A stretch of 64,000 nt of DNA from Maridesulfovibrio sp. (GCF_963666665.1 NZ_OY762999.1:4072001-4136000); one strand, 5' to 3'. Shown: positions 8,892 through 16,855, counted from the stretch's first letter. The notes: generated by a model from the sequence alone, not told the origin. Numbers and translations: made by a program.

Positions 8892-9803
8892 ATGGAAGAG
8901 AGAGCTAAAATTCTGATTGTTGATGATGAGCGGTTGAATCTTAATGTACTTTCGGATTTATTGCGTCAGGAATACAAGGTTGTTTTGGCCAAGAATGGCA
9001 ATCAGGCTCTTGACCGGGTTAATTCTGATAATCCACCTGATTTGGTTCTTCTGGATGTGCTTATGCCGGAAATAGACGGTTATGAAGTTCTGCGCAAAAT
9101 CAAATCTTCTGATAAAAGTAAAGATATTCCGGTTATTTTTGTTACTGCCCTTGATTCCGAGCATGATGAGGCCCGTGGGCTTGAAATGGGAGCCGTGGAT
9201 TATATCCGGAAACCTTTCCATCCTCCGATTGTCAAAGCAAGGGTCAAGAACCACCTGACCATAGCCAGACAGCGTAAGCTGTTGGAAGGCCTTGCCAATC
9301 TTGACGGTCTTACCGAAATGCCCAACCGCAGAAGCTTTGAGCTTGCTCTGGACAGAGAGTGGCGTCGTTGCAGCCGTTCCGGGGACAAAATGTCTCTGGC
9401 CATGCTCGATGTGGATTGTTTCAAGCAGTATAACGACAATTACGGGCATACAGCCGGAGACGAGGTTCTTAAGAAGGTCGCAGATGTACTGCAGTCCGAG
9501 GTTCAGCGCCCTGCTGATGTTGCCGCCCGATACGGTGGAGAAGAGTTTGTCATCCTGTTGCCAGAGACAGACTCAGATGGCGGCAGGTATATTGCCGAAA
9601 AGATCAGGGTCTTAATTTCCGAATTGGGTATCAAGCACGGTTTTTCCTCAGTCAGTAACGTGCTGACGGTAAGCCTTGGCGGAGTGACTGTGGTCCCTTC
9701 CTCTTTTTCAAAATCTCAGGATTTGACCATCGGCGCTGATTCCATGCTTTATGAGGCAAAGCGCAGGGGAAGAAATATGGTCCTTTGGACTGACCTGACC
9801 TGA
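8892..9803 (+). CDS. response regulator with diguanylate cyclase output (REC-GGDEF)
   Basis: A 303-aa cytoplasmic protein. The N-terminal receiver (about 6-125) has ILIVDDE, a phospho-acceptor Asp in LVLLDVLMP and the conserved Lys in IRKPFHP. The C-terminal GGDEF domain (about 135-300) starts NLDGLTEMPNRRSF and has the active motif RYGGEEF, so it should make cyclic di-GMP when phosphorylated. No obvious RxxD inhibitory site was recognised. It begins 5 bases after the hybrid kinase stop, with AAAGGA as ribosome site, so the two are one operon. The convergent LuxQ-like kinase gene ends 2 bases downstream, so the transcripts run into each other. The domain layout is like PleD but with one receiver. 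Confidence 0.95.
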   Translation: MEERAKILIVDDERLNLNVLSDLLRQEYKVVLAKNGNQALDRVNSDNPPDLVLLDVLMPEIDGYEVLRKIKSSDKSKDIPVIFVTALDSEHDEARGLEMGAVDYIRKPFHPPIVKARVKNHLTIARQRKLLEGLANLDGLTEMPNRRSFELALDREWRRCSRSGDKMSLAMLDVDCFKQYNDNYGHTAGDEVLKKVADVLQSEVQRPADVAARYGGEEFVILLPETDSDGGRYIAEKIRVLISELGIKHGFSSVSNVLTVSLGGVTVVPSSFSKSQDLTIGADSMLYEAKRRGRNMVLWTDLT

Positions 9804-9805
9804 TT

Positions 9806-12481
9806 CTATTCTCCTTCAGGAAACCATATTTCGTATGTGGTTCCTTCTCCCGGAGAACTATGGCATTCAATGTTTCCGTTCAATGCTCTGGTTACGAGGT
9901 TGTACACCAGGTGCATGCCCAGACCTGTATATCCCTCACTTCTGGCCGTGGTGTAAAACGGTTCAAATACTTTCATCACCTGTTCCGTTCCCATACCGAT
10001 ACCATTATCTGAGAAGATAAGTTTGACGCCCTTGCCGCTGCGCTCGGCTGTAATAGATATTTTGCCTTGGTCTGTATCCGGGAATGCATGGGTCAGAGAG
10101 TTGGTTATAATATTTGTTATGACCTGCATTAAAGACCCGGGTGAGATATTGATTTCCAGCCCCTTGGGGCAGTCTACAACGATTTCATGCTTGTATTTCT
10201 TTAGTTTTGGTTTCAGTGACAGCATGATTCCGTGTATGTATTCGTGCAGGTTGATCTGGCGGACATCCTCTGAGGACTGGTCCACTGCCAGTTGTTTGAA
10301 GTTACTGATAAGTGTTGCTGAGCGCTCAAGATTCTTCATTATGTTGTCGAGGGCTTCTCGGCCAGTTTTCAGGAATTTTTCAAGATCGGACTTCTTCATG
10401 GTTCCCGATTCAAAGCTGTGCTGCAGGGTTTCAGTCAATTCTTTAATAAAAGAAGCACTGGTTACGCTGATGCCCAGCGGGGTATTGATTTCGTGGGCTA
10501 CACCTGCAACAAGCTCTCCGAGGGAAGCCATTTTTTCTGTTTCCACCAGCTTATCCTGAGTCTGGCGCAGTTCATCCATCGATTTCAGCAGTGCGGAGTT
10601 GGCATTTTCCAATTCCGTTGTTCGCATTGCGACCCTTTCCACCAGTTCTTTGTTCAAGGATTTCATTTCCTGCTCAACTTCTTTGATGCGGGAAATGTCA
10701 GTGGAGATAGTCAGTATGGCCGGGGTATTGTTTTCAGCCGAAATATAAGGAACCCGTGTTGTTTCAATCCAGTGGGTAGTCCGGTTTTCGTCACGGAAGC
10801 TTTCTTCGGTCAGAAGTTTTTCATTCCTTTCAATGACCATGCGGTCATCTTCAAGAATACGGGTCACTTCCACCGGGTCCTTGATTATTTCCGGAAGGTA
10901 TTTTCCGGTGATATCTGCAGCTGGCAAGCCCATTTTTTCGGCTTTGATGCTGTTGACCAGCAGGAATTTGCCTTCAAGGTCGTTGGCGAATATTTCTTGC
11001 GGCAGCAGGTTGATTACCTGACTCAGCCGTGCTTCGCTTTCCTGCGCTTTCTGAGTTGCTTTTTTGCTCTCAGTAATATCAAGCCCCTGTAGAAGGATAA
11101 AGTCTGCATCTTCCTTGGCTTCCATTCGTACCGGGGAAAATGTCCAGATAAAATATTTTTCATCTCCTTCCATCGGGTGGATGGGTAATTCCAGAACCGG
11201 GGTGAAGTCTCCTTTCATGGCTTGTTCAAGTGCCTTGTTTATTGTTTCCCTGTAGGTGCCCGGAAACAGATTATTCAGTGTTTTGTTGATAACCTGTTTT
11301 TCGTCGAAGCCCACAAGTTTTGCTGCTGCCGGATTCATATCAAGAATAACTCCGGTTGTGTCGCAGTTGATAATAGGCGCTTTCGCCGAGGAGAAGAGTT
11401 TGGAAATATAGACGTTGTTTTCATCCAGCTTCGCAACCATGTTCTCCAGCATAAAGCCCAGTTGGTTGAATTCCTTTACCCGACCGGGGATGAAGCTTGT
11501 TTCCCGTTCTCCTGCAGCTACATTTTGGGCGTAGTCTGTCAACATTTTCAGGGCCTTCAGGATTCTTTTTTGTAATCCCCAAGCAGTAAAGATAGCTAGG
11601 AGGGTTGCCAGCGAAAGAAGGATGCCCAGATTCTGCATGTAATTTTCTTTCAGTGATTGAAAGGAGGGATTTTTCCTTACAAAACTGAACAGCAGCGGGC
11701 TGTCTGCCTGTTGCGGGAGCAGCTGGATAGTGGAGTAAATCAGTTCCTCGTCTATTTTGAATTCACCCGGCTTAATGCCCAGCGTCCAGTCAACGAGCTT
11801 TTTCATCTCCGGTTTGGATGGATTGGATGTGCTTATGATCAGCCTGTGTCTGCTGACAAGGGCAGCATTGATTGCCGCGGATTCTTTTTTCAGCCGGTCA
11901 ATAAAAGATACATTGGAGTTAAGATCTATTCCGCCGTAAAGGATGCCGGCAACTTCGCCGGTATGTTCATTAAAGACCGGGACAGCGCAGACCAGCATGG
12001 TCCTGATGTTATTCAATGATCGGAATGAAAGATAACCCCACGCCGGAGAAGTGGTCATCGTATTTTTGAATTTGTTGCGCAGTTGTACGATAGGCAGTTC
12101 AATAACCCCTGCTTCAACCCAATTCCGTCCTTCACGGTAAATGGTCAGGACATCCAGAAGATATCCTTGCCGTGAGTCCATGAATTCATACAATTTCTGG
12201 TCAAGGGTTTCGCTGTCCCCGGAAATGATTGCCCCCCGGAAATTTGGATTAAGGGTCATTTCAATGAGGTCATCCTTGATGTCTTCAAGGGTGTTGTTCA
12301 AAGAGAGGGCAACAATGCTTTCGGTCTTTTCAATATCAATGGCTATTTCGTTTTCAAGGGTGGTTTTGGACAAATAGAAAGACCATGAAAATATGAATAT
12401 TCCCATGACAACGACCAAAGCCAGCATCGGCGTAAGTAGTTGTATTGTAAGGCCCAGAGCTTTCCTTGAAAAAAATTTCAT
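9806..12481 (-). CDS. LuxQ-like sensor histidine kinase (periplasmic Cache-HAMP-PAS-PAS-HisKA-HATPase)
   Basis: An 891-aa inner-membrane kinase. Transmembrane helices lie at about 12-36 and 285-305 and flank a periplasmic domain of about 245 residues. That domain resembles the LuxQ periplasmic region: the segment PVFNEHTGEVAGILYGGIDL matches the position and pattern of LuxQ PVVDPSTGEVLGFYYNAVVL as I remember it. A HAMP region (about 305-355), two PAS domains (about 360-610) and a coiled coil follow. HisKA has VAHEINTPLG (His663) and the HATPase has GIGMGTEQV. Unlike Vibrio LuxQ it has no C-terminal receiver, so the phosphate acceptor is elsewhere. The gene lies 9 bases downstream of the luxP homologue on the same strand, the order found in Vibrio luxPQ. 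I infer a LuxPQ-type AI-2 receptor kinase. Confidence 0.8.
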   Translation of the reverse strand: MKFFSRKALGLTIQLLTPMLALVVVMGIFIFSWSFYLSKTTLENEIAIDIEKTESIVALSLNNTLEDIKDDLIEMTLNPNFRGAIISGDSETLDQKLYEFMDSRQGYLLDVLTIYREGRNWVEAGVIELPIVQLRNKFKNTMTTSPAWGYLSFRSLNNIRTMLVCAVPVFNEHTGEVAGILYGGIDLNSNVSFIDRLKKESAAINAALVSRHRLIISTSNPSKPEMKKLVDWTLGIKPGEFKIDEELIYSTIQLLPQQADSPLLFSFVRKNPSFQSLKENYMQNLGILLSLATLLAIFTAWGLQKRILKALKMLTDYAQNVAAGERETSFIPGRVKEFNQLGFMLENMVAKLDENNVYISKLFSSAKAPIINCDTTGVILDMNPAAAKLVGFDEKQVINKTLNNLFPGTYRETINKALEQAMKGDFTPVLELPIHPMEGDEKYFIWTFSPVRMEAKEDADFILLQGLDITESKKATQKAQESEARLSQVINLLPQEIFANDLEGKFLLVNSIKAEKMGLPAADITGKYLPEIIKDPVEVTRILEDDRMVIERNEKLLTEESFRDENRTTHWIETTRVPYISAENNTPAILTISTDISRIKEVEQEMKSLNKELVERVAMRTTELENANSALLKSMDELRQTQDKLVETEKMASLGELVAGVAHEINTPLGISVTSASFIKELTETLQHSFESGTMKKSDLEKFLKTGREALDNIMKNLERSATLISNFKQLAVDQSSEDVRQINLHEYIHGIMLSLKPKLKKYKHEIVVDCPKGLEINISPGSLMQVITNIITNSLTHAFPDTDQGKISITAERSGKGVKLIFSDNGIGMGTEQVMKVFEPFYTTARSEGYTGLGMHLVYNLVTRALNGNIECHSSPGEGTTYEIWFPEGE

Positions 12482-12490
12482 TAATGAATC

Positions 12491-13594
12491 CTATTCGTTT
12501 CCGGAGTAGCGAAAGCTTTCCTGTTGCAGTTGGTGCAGACGCTTCGCACTTACACCTTTTTCCAATATTTCAAACCTGCCGGAAAAAACAAGGGGTATTA
12601 GTGATTTTTTTCCAAGCATATCAAGAATCACTGCATCGGCCATAGCTACTCCGTTGTCATCATTGATGCGCATTACCGTTACATCCAGTTCTCCTTTTTG
12701 GATGGCTTTAATCTCAGGCGAGCCCCCGCCCCAGCCGTTAACCATAATCCGTTGAAGCATGTCCGTCTCCTGCAGCCCTTCAACTGCTCCGAGGGCAATG
12801 TCAGTGGAACAGGCATAAATAAACTTAACTTCAGGGTATTGTTTGACAATATTCAGAGTTGCCACCCGTGCTTTTTCTTTATTGATTCCGGTAAGGAAAG
12901 CTGTCGCCAGTTTAAGGGAAGTTTCGCTGTCCATAAATGAAATGAAAGTATTGCCCCTTTCCTCATTTAAGTAACCGGGATTCGGCAGAAGAATAGCGTA
13001 ACTGCCGCGTCCATCAGTTTTACGGGCAAAATATTCTGCAAGCATCCTCGTGCCCCGTGCATGATCGAAACCTACGTACATAAAGGGCTGCTTATCTTCC
13101 CATGCTGTGAGCGGGGTGGTTATGTTTTGGAGTATAATTTTCGGTTTTTCTTTAATAAGGATAGGTTCGATCATTCTTTGGTGCCGTATGGCATCAAGGG
13201 TAAAAAACAGATAGTCAGGCTCGGTTTCAAGAGCCTTCTGGAAAGTTTCGGTTTGCTTCCCCATTGAGTCCGAGGGATTGATAAAAAATTTAAAAATGCG
13301 GGGAGTTGCGCCGTATTGTTTCATCCTGTTTTCAAAGGATTTACTGCTCCTGCGCCAGTAGTCCGATACTTGACCGCCAGGATATACAATGGCGATTTTA
13401 GGGCTGAATTGTTCTTTCAGGCGTTCAACGTCATTTCTTTTAACTATTTTATTAAAGCGTTCTTCCAGAATTTTTTCAGTAGGATGAAGCTTTATATATT
13501 GGTCGAGAGTTATATATTTATCGGCTTTGGCAGGTATCGCGAAAAGCAGAATTGAAAAGAGAGATATGAGGGGCGTAAGTTGTCTGAGATTCAT
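12491..13594 (-). CDS. luxP: LuxP-like autoinducer-2 periplasmic binding protein
   Basis: A 367-aa periplasmic binding protein with signal peptide (cleavage likely after PAKA, about residue 24). It matches Vibrio harveyi LuxP (about 365 aa) along its length from memory: PGGQVSDYWRR, ILQNITTPLTAWE, YVGFDHARGTR, FIYACSTDIALGAV, NGWGGGSPE and TVMRINDD all have near-identical counterparts. The AI-2 contacts I recall for LuxP (Gln77, Ser79, Trp82, Asn159, Arg215, Ser265, Thr266, Asp267, Arg310) correspond to Gln75, Ser77, Trp80, Asn157, Arg213, Ser263, Thr264, Asp265 and Arg309, all present. Start ATG 13594 has GGAG six bases upstream; ATG 13606 has none. That GGAG is inside a perfect 16-bp hairpin (13596-13640). 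The kinase gene follows after 9 bases. It could instead bind another sugar, but the conserved site argues for AI-2. Confidence 0.88.
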   Translation of the reverse strand: MNLRQLTPLISLFSILLFAIPAKADKYITLDQYIKLHPTEKILEERFNKIVKRNDVERLKEQFSPKIAIVYPGGQVSDYWRRSSKSFENRMKQYGATPRIFKFFINPSDSMGKQTETFQKALETEPDYLFFTLDAIRHQRMIEPILIKEKPKIILQNITTPLTAWEDKQPFMYVGFDHARGTRMLAEYFARKTDGRGSYAILLPNPGYLNEERGNTFISFMDSETSLKLATAFLTGINKEKARVATLNIVKQYPEVKFIYACSTDIALGAVEGLQETDMLQRIMVNGWGGGSPEIKAIQKGELDVTVMRINDDNGVAMADAVILDMLGKKSLIPLVFSGRFEILEKGVSAKRLHQLQQESFRYSGNE

Positions 13595-13595
13595 T

Positions 13596-13640
13596 ACTGT
13601 CTCCATATTTCAATGTTTACACGCGAAATATGGAGACAGT
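13596..13640 (-). promoter_or_regulatory. perfect 16-bp hairpin hiding the luxP ribosome binding site
   Basis: The arms at 13596-13611 and 13625-13640 are perfect reverse complements with a 13-base loop. In the luxP mRNA the 3' arm reads GAAATATGGAGACAGT, ends one base before the ATG and contains the GGAG ribosome site. It therefore should block initiation unless melted, cut or bound. It is too far upstream of any T-tract to be a terminator. A DNA operator with the same symmetry is the alternative reading. Confidence 0.85.
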
Positions 13641-13709
13641 GTATCAGAATAACAACTAAATGTAACTCCGCCGGTATAGACCGTGGAGAACATTTTTAGA
13701 GCAGGGAGA

Positions 13710-14348
13710 TCAGATTGTGGCGGCCAGCGGTGTACGTTGTCTAAGCAGGTTTACTCCGGCATAGACCAGCGGTGTGTCCAGAAAGGCAATGCAGATTTTT
13801 GCGACCCATTGACCGATGATGATATCTATTACGGGCATGACGCCGTAGAAGGCGACAGTAACGAAGATGGTAGAATCAATGAGCTGTGAAACAATGGTTG
13901 AGAGGTTGTTGCGCAGCCAGAGATGATTGCCTTTGGTCAGCTTGCGCAGGAAATGGAAGAGCCAGACATCATTGGTCTGGCTGACCAGATACGCCATCAA
14001 AGAGGCAAGTACTATGCGCGGGGTATTGCCGAGTACACTTGCAAAACCTTCCTGCCCGTTCCAGAAGGGGGCGGGTGTCCAGTACAGGGCGGCCCATGAA
14101 AGGGCAATGGCTGTCAACAGGGCGATGAATCCGCAATGGATAACTTCGTTTGCCCTTTCCTTTCCCCAGATTTCACTGATAATATCTGAGACAATAAAGG
14201 TAATAGAGTAAGCCAGTACTCCAGCGGGGGCGTAAAAGCCGAAGATGTTGATGATCTTGGTTGATACAACCGCGGCCATGACCAGCGAGCCTATGAAAAG
14301 GCTCGTCAGAAGAGTGAACGCTTTGCGTTCAAATGTTGAAGAGAGCAT
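13710..14348 (-). CDS. yhhQ: queuosine precursor transporter (YhhQ/VUT family)
   Basis: A 212-aa inner-membrane protein with about six hydrophobic helices. Family marks include the acidic TM segment FIVSDIISEIWGKERANEVI and SQTNDVWLFHFLRK, followed by LSTIVSQLIDSTIFVTVAFY. YhhQ imports the queuosine precursors preQ0 and preQ1. The divergent neighbour encodes QueF, the preQ0-to-preQ1 reductase, which supports this role. The gap between the two contains a long inverted repeat (14380-14442) that may be a shared leader element. The gene ends 115 bases upstream of the luxP start on the same strand, and no clear terminator was seen between them. Confidence 0.93.
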   Translation of the reverse strand: MLSSTFERKAFTLLTSLFIGSLVMAAVVSTKIINIFGFYAPAGVLAYSITFIVSDIISEIWGKERANEVIHCGFIALLTAIALSWAALYWTPAPFWNGQEGFASVLGNTPRIVLASLMAYLVSQTNDVWLFHFLRKLTKGNHLWLRNNLSTIVSQLIDSTIFVTVAFYGVMPVIDIIIGQWVAKICIAFLDTPLVYAGVNLLRQRTPLAATI

Positions 14349-14379
14349 TGGGTTCCCTTGTGTTGGAAGTTATTGTTTT

Positions 14380-14442
14380 GAAACGGATTCCGCCCGACAC
14401 GAGCAAAAGGGAGAAAGTCCCGCGCCTCGACAAATCCGTTTC
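14380..14442. promoter_or_regulatory. structured element between yhhQ and queF
   Basis: A 10-bp perfect inverted repeat, GAAACGGATT (14380-14389) with AATCCGTTTC (14433-14442), closes a 43-base interior. The interior holds GGGA-N5-TCCC and CGAG/CTCG pairings, so a branched RNA fold is possible. It lies 32 bases upstream of the yhhQ start and 160 upstream of queF. I could not match it to the conserved core of a known preQ1 riboswitch class. Confidence 0.4.
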
Positions 14443-14603
14443 GGGGCAAATATTCAAGGTGCAGGGTTGCCAGCATTTGAGTGAAAAGTCAAAATGGAAA
14501 TATGGGTCCGGGAAGGTTTTCTTTTGGCGGGCAAGCTGCTAACAGCCGGGACTCGTTTAAGGCCCTTTTCAGATTAGACTGTTTATCTATGGAGAAGATC
14601 ACT

Positions 14604-15107
14604 ATGAAAACAACCAAAAGTCAGGATAAGACCGAATCCCTTGTGTCTCTCGGTCAGGCCGGGGCTACAGAGTATAACTACAGCGCTCCCGGTCCCGAAA
14701 TACTTGAAACCTTCCCGAACAATTTCCCGGGCAGGCCTTACATCATCAGCATTGAATTTCCGGAGTATACGTCGCTTTGCCCGGTTACCGGGCAACCTGA
14801 TTTCGCGACTATCATTGTGGAATACATTCCCGATGAACTCTGTGTTGAGTCCAAGAGTTTCAAGCTGTACATGGGTGCTTACCGCAACCATCAGTCTTTT
14901 ATGGAAACCATCACCAACAATATCCTCGATCATTTCGTCGGCCGTCTTTCCCCCCTGTGGATGCGGGTGAAAGGAATATTCTCACCTCGCGGCGGAACAG
15001 CGCTGCACGTTTTTGCTGAGCATTATAAAAAAGAAAGTGCGCAGTATGAAGATGTCCGGGAGATGGTTCGTGAATGGAAAATGGAATCATCTAGACATTC
15101 CGCTTAA
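14604..15107 (+). CDS. queF: NADPH-dependent 7-cyano-7-deazaguanine reductase
   Basis: Reduces preQ0 to preQ1 in queuosine biosynthesis in the cytoplasm. It is 167 aa, the short unimodular form. The catalytic Cys is in LCPVTGQPDF and the QueF signature ESKSFKLYMGAYRNH follows. ATG 14604 has GGAG nine bases upstream, while ATG 14589 and the longer in-frame ATG 14481 have poorer ribosome sites and their added residues look non-coding. It is divergent from the precursor transporter yhhQ. Confidence 0.95.
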   Translation: MKTTKSQDKTESLVSLGQAGATEYNYSAPGPEILETFPNNFPGRPYIISIEFPEYTSLCPVTGQPDFATIIVEYIPDELCVESKSFKLYMGAYRNHQSFMETITNNILDHFVGRLSPLWMRVKGIFSPRGGTALHVFAEHYKKESAQYEDVREMVREWKMESSRHSA

Positions 15108-15181
15108 TTTTATTTAGGCGCTATATTGAACAGTTATCTTTTCTCGATCTGTTGTTTCAGGATTCTTTTAATTGCCGGAAC

Positions 15182-15217
15182 TTGACAGAATTGAGTTAAT
15201 TTTTATATTTTGCCAAA
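15182..15217 (+). promoter_or_regulatory. arsR promoter with operator-like motif
   Basis: A -35 TTGACA (15182-15187) and -10 TATATT (15204-15209) are 16 bases apart. The motif TATATTTTGCCAAA (15204-15217) overlaps the -10 and recurs inverted before the permease gene. The decamer TTGAGTTAAT (15191-15200) also recurs there. Both fit autoregulation by ArsR. Confidence 0.7.
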
Positions 15218-15240
15218 CAGGAAAGTTTGGAGAAGTTATC

Positions 15241-15570
15241 ATGACAGCAAATATCGAGACAAAATCAAAAGTGTTCAAGGCACTGGGGCATCCCAGCAGG
15301 CTTGCCATTGTGGAAGCCCTGTGTGATGGCGAACTTTGCGTCTGCGATATTGTGCCCATTGTGGGCCGGGACATTTCCACCGTGTCCAAGCATCTTTCCC
15401 TGCTCAAGGATGCAGGAGTGCTTAAAGACAACAAGCGGGGGACCAACGTGTACTACAGCCTGAACATGGATTGTGTGCCGGGATTCCTGAATTGTCTTGA
15501 AAACTTTTTTGCCAGAAAATTTGAAGAGCAGGCCAAGGCCTACGCTGCAAGTTCCATAAAAAAATTGTAA
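15241..15570 (+). CDS. ArsR/SmtB-family transcriptional repressor
   Basis: A 109-aa winged-helix repressor. The N-terminus KVFKALGHPSRLAIVEAL is the family signature. The metal or metalloid site ELCVCDIV (two Cys) lies in helix 3 as in arsenic-sensing ArsR, and the recognition helix DISTVSKHLSLLKDAGVL follows. ATG 15241 has GGAGAAG upstream. An earlier in-frame start at 15172 would put the promoter inside the gene. The downstream permease is of the ArsP/YraQ type, so the set probably handles arsenical stress, perhaps methylated arsenicals. A terminator separates the two genes and each has a copy of the same motif upstream, so they form a regulon rather than a single transcript. Confidence 0.93.
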   Translation: MTANIETKSKVFKALGHPSRLAIVEALCDGELCVCDIVPIVGRDISTVSKHLSLLKDAGVLKDNKRGTNVYYSLNMDCVPGFLNCLENFFARKFEEQAKAYAASSIKKL

Positions 15571-15574
15571 GCAG

Positions 15575-15609
15575 GAACAGCTGTGACTTTGTTGCGGCTG
15601 TTCTTTTTT
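15575..15609 (+). terminator. rho-independent terminator after arsR
   Basis: GAACAGC (15575-15581) pairs with GCTGTTC (15597-15603), followed by TTTTTT. Confidence 0.75.
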
Positions 15610-15640
15610 GAGTTAATAGTTTCTTATTTGGCAAAATATA
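15608..15640 (+). promoter_or_regulatory. permease upstream motif matching the arsR operator
   Basis: TTTGGCAAAATATA (15627-15640) is the exact reverse complement of TATATTTTGCCAAA at the arsR promoter. TTGAGTTAAT (15608-15617) is an exact repeat of 15191-15200. The permease start codon is 16 bases downstream. Confidence 0.65.
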
Positions 15641-15656
15641 AAGATGGGAGAAAGTA

Positions 15657-16793
15657 ATGGAAGAGTTAAATATCAAACCGTGTGCGTGTTCGTCAGAACC
15701 CAAGGGATTGAAACCTCTGGGTTTGAATCCTGAAGCTGAAACGAGTGTAGGGGCTCAGAAAGATTCATCTTTACCCATCAAAGGCAATGCGCTTTGGGCG
15801 GCTATGGCCGGTGGGTTACTGCTCTGGTATGCAATTTATTCACAGCTGTTGCCATTCTCCAAGTATGCAGCCTTTGGTTTGTTCGGCCTGATACCGGGCA
15901 GTCACCTGGGTGAAGCTGTACAGTTCTTTATCTACGATACCCCCAAGGTGTTGATGCTGTTGGTGCTGGTTGTATTCGGTATCGGCATTATCCGTTCATA
16001 CGTGACCGTGGAGTGGACTCGGAAAGTTCTGGCCGGGAAACGAGAATCCTACGGTAATGTTCTTGCCGCACTGCTCGGTGTTGTTACCCCGTTCTGCTCT
16101 TGCTCAGCAGTTCCACTGTTTATCGGTTTTGTTGCCGGGGAAGTTCCTTTGGGCGTGACTTTTTCTTTTCTGATTTCCGCGCCGATGGTTAATGAAGTGG
16201 CGCTGGTCCTTTTGTATGGACTTATGGGCTGGAAAGTAGCTGCCCTTTATTTTGTTACCGGTATTTCCATTGCGATTGTAGCCGGCTGGGTTATCGGAAG
16301 GCTGGGCATGGAAAAGCATGTGGAAGGCTGGGTTAAGCTGGCTACTGCACAGAACAACGGCCCGCAGAATGGCATGAGCGTTGAGGACCGTATTGTTTTC
16401 GGTCTTGATTCAGTAAAGGACATCGTCGGTAAGGTCTGGCTGTACGTTGTGCTCGGTATTGCAGCCGGTGCCGCTATTCATGGCTATGTTCCCGAAGATA
16501 TGATGGCTTCCATTATGGGTAAGGATGTCTGGTGGGCCGTTCCTGCTTCTGTGCTTCTGGGTATCCCCATGTACACCAATGCTGCCGGGGTTATCCCTAT
16601 TGTCGATGCCCTGCTGGGTAAGGGGGCAGCTCTTGGAACAGTGCTGGCTTTCATGATGAGCGTCATCGCTCTTTCCTTTCCGGAGATGGTCATTCTGCGC
16701 AAGGTTCTTAAACCCAAGCTGATTGCTGTCTTTGTCGGGGTTGTGGCTAGCGGAATCCTCATCGTGGGCTATCTTTTTAATATGATCATTTAG
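15657..16793 (+). CDS. ArsP/YraQ-type permease (COG0701, DUF318)
   Basis: A 378-aa inner-membrane permease with about eight to ten helices. The family core VVTPFCSCSAVPLFIGFVAG, with its Cys pair, and SFLISAPMVNEVALVLL are present. A second repeat half contains VLLGIPMYTNAAGVIPIVDA and SFPEMVILRKVL. Members are known or proposed exporters of trivalent organoarsenicals, though many have unknown substrates. The N-terminal cytoplasmic stretch has an extra CACSSEP cysteine pair. It lies downstream of an arsenic-type ArsR with the same operator-like motif, which supports a metalloid role. The start ATG 15657 has GGGAG upstream. The next gene, a DGC-domain cysteine protein, is likely a partner. Confidence 0.88.
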   Translation: MEELNIKPCACSSEPKGLKPLGLNPEAETSVGAQKDSSLPIKGNALWAAMAGGLLLWYAIYSQLLPFSKYAAFGLFGLIPGSHLGEAVQFFIYDTPKVLMLLVLVVFGIGIIRSYVTVEWTRKVLAGKRESYGNVLAALLGVVTPFCSCSAVPLFIGFVAGEVPLGVTFSFLISAPMVNEVALVLLYGLMGWKVAALYFVTGISIAIVAGWVIGRLGMEKHVEGWVKLATAQNNGPQNGMSVEDRIVFGLDSVKDIVGKVWLYVVLGIAAGAAIHGYVPEDMMASIMGKDVWWAVPASVLLGIPMYTNAAGVIPIVDALLGKGAALGTVLAFMMSVIALSFPEMVILRKVLKPKLIAVFVGVVASGILIVGYLFNMII

Positions 16794-16814
16794 ACTGACC
16801 TGATTTGTCTTCAT

Positions 16815-16855
16815 CAGCCGCACTGTTGTTTCAGCAGTGCGGCTGTTTTTTTTTT
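16815..16855 (+). terminator. rho-independent terminator after the permease gene
   Basis: A 10-bp perfect stem, CAGCCGCACT with AGTGCGGCTG, is followed by a run of about ten T. Confidence 0.93.

Noticed and set aside
14380..14442. Naming the yhhQ/queF element as a preQ1 riboswitch
   Set aside because: I could not find the conserved core of any preQ1 class, so only an unnamed structured element is reported.
14481..14603. Longer N-terminus for queF
   Set aside because: The extra residues do not resemble QueF, and the good ribosome site is just before 14604.
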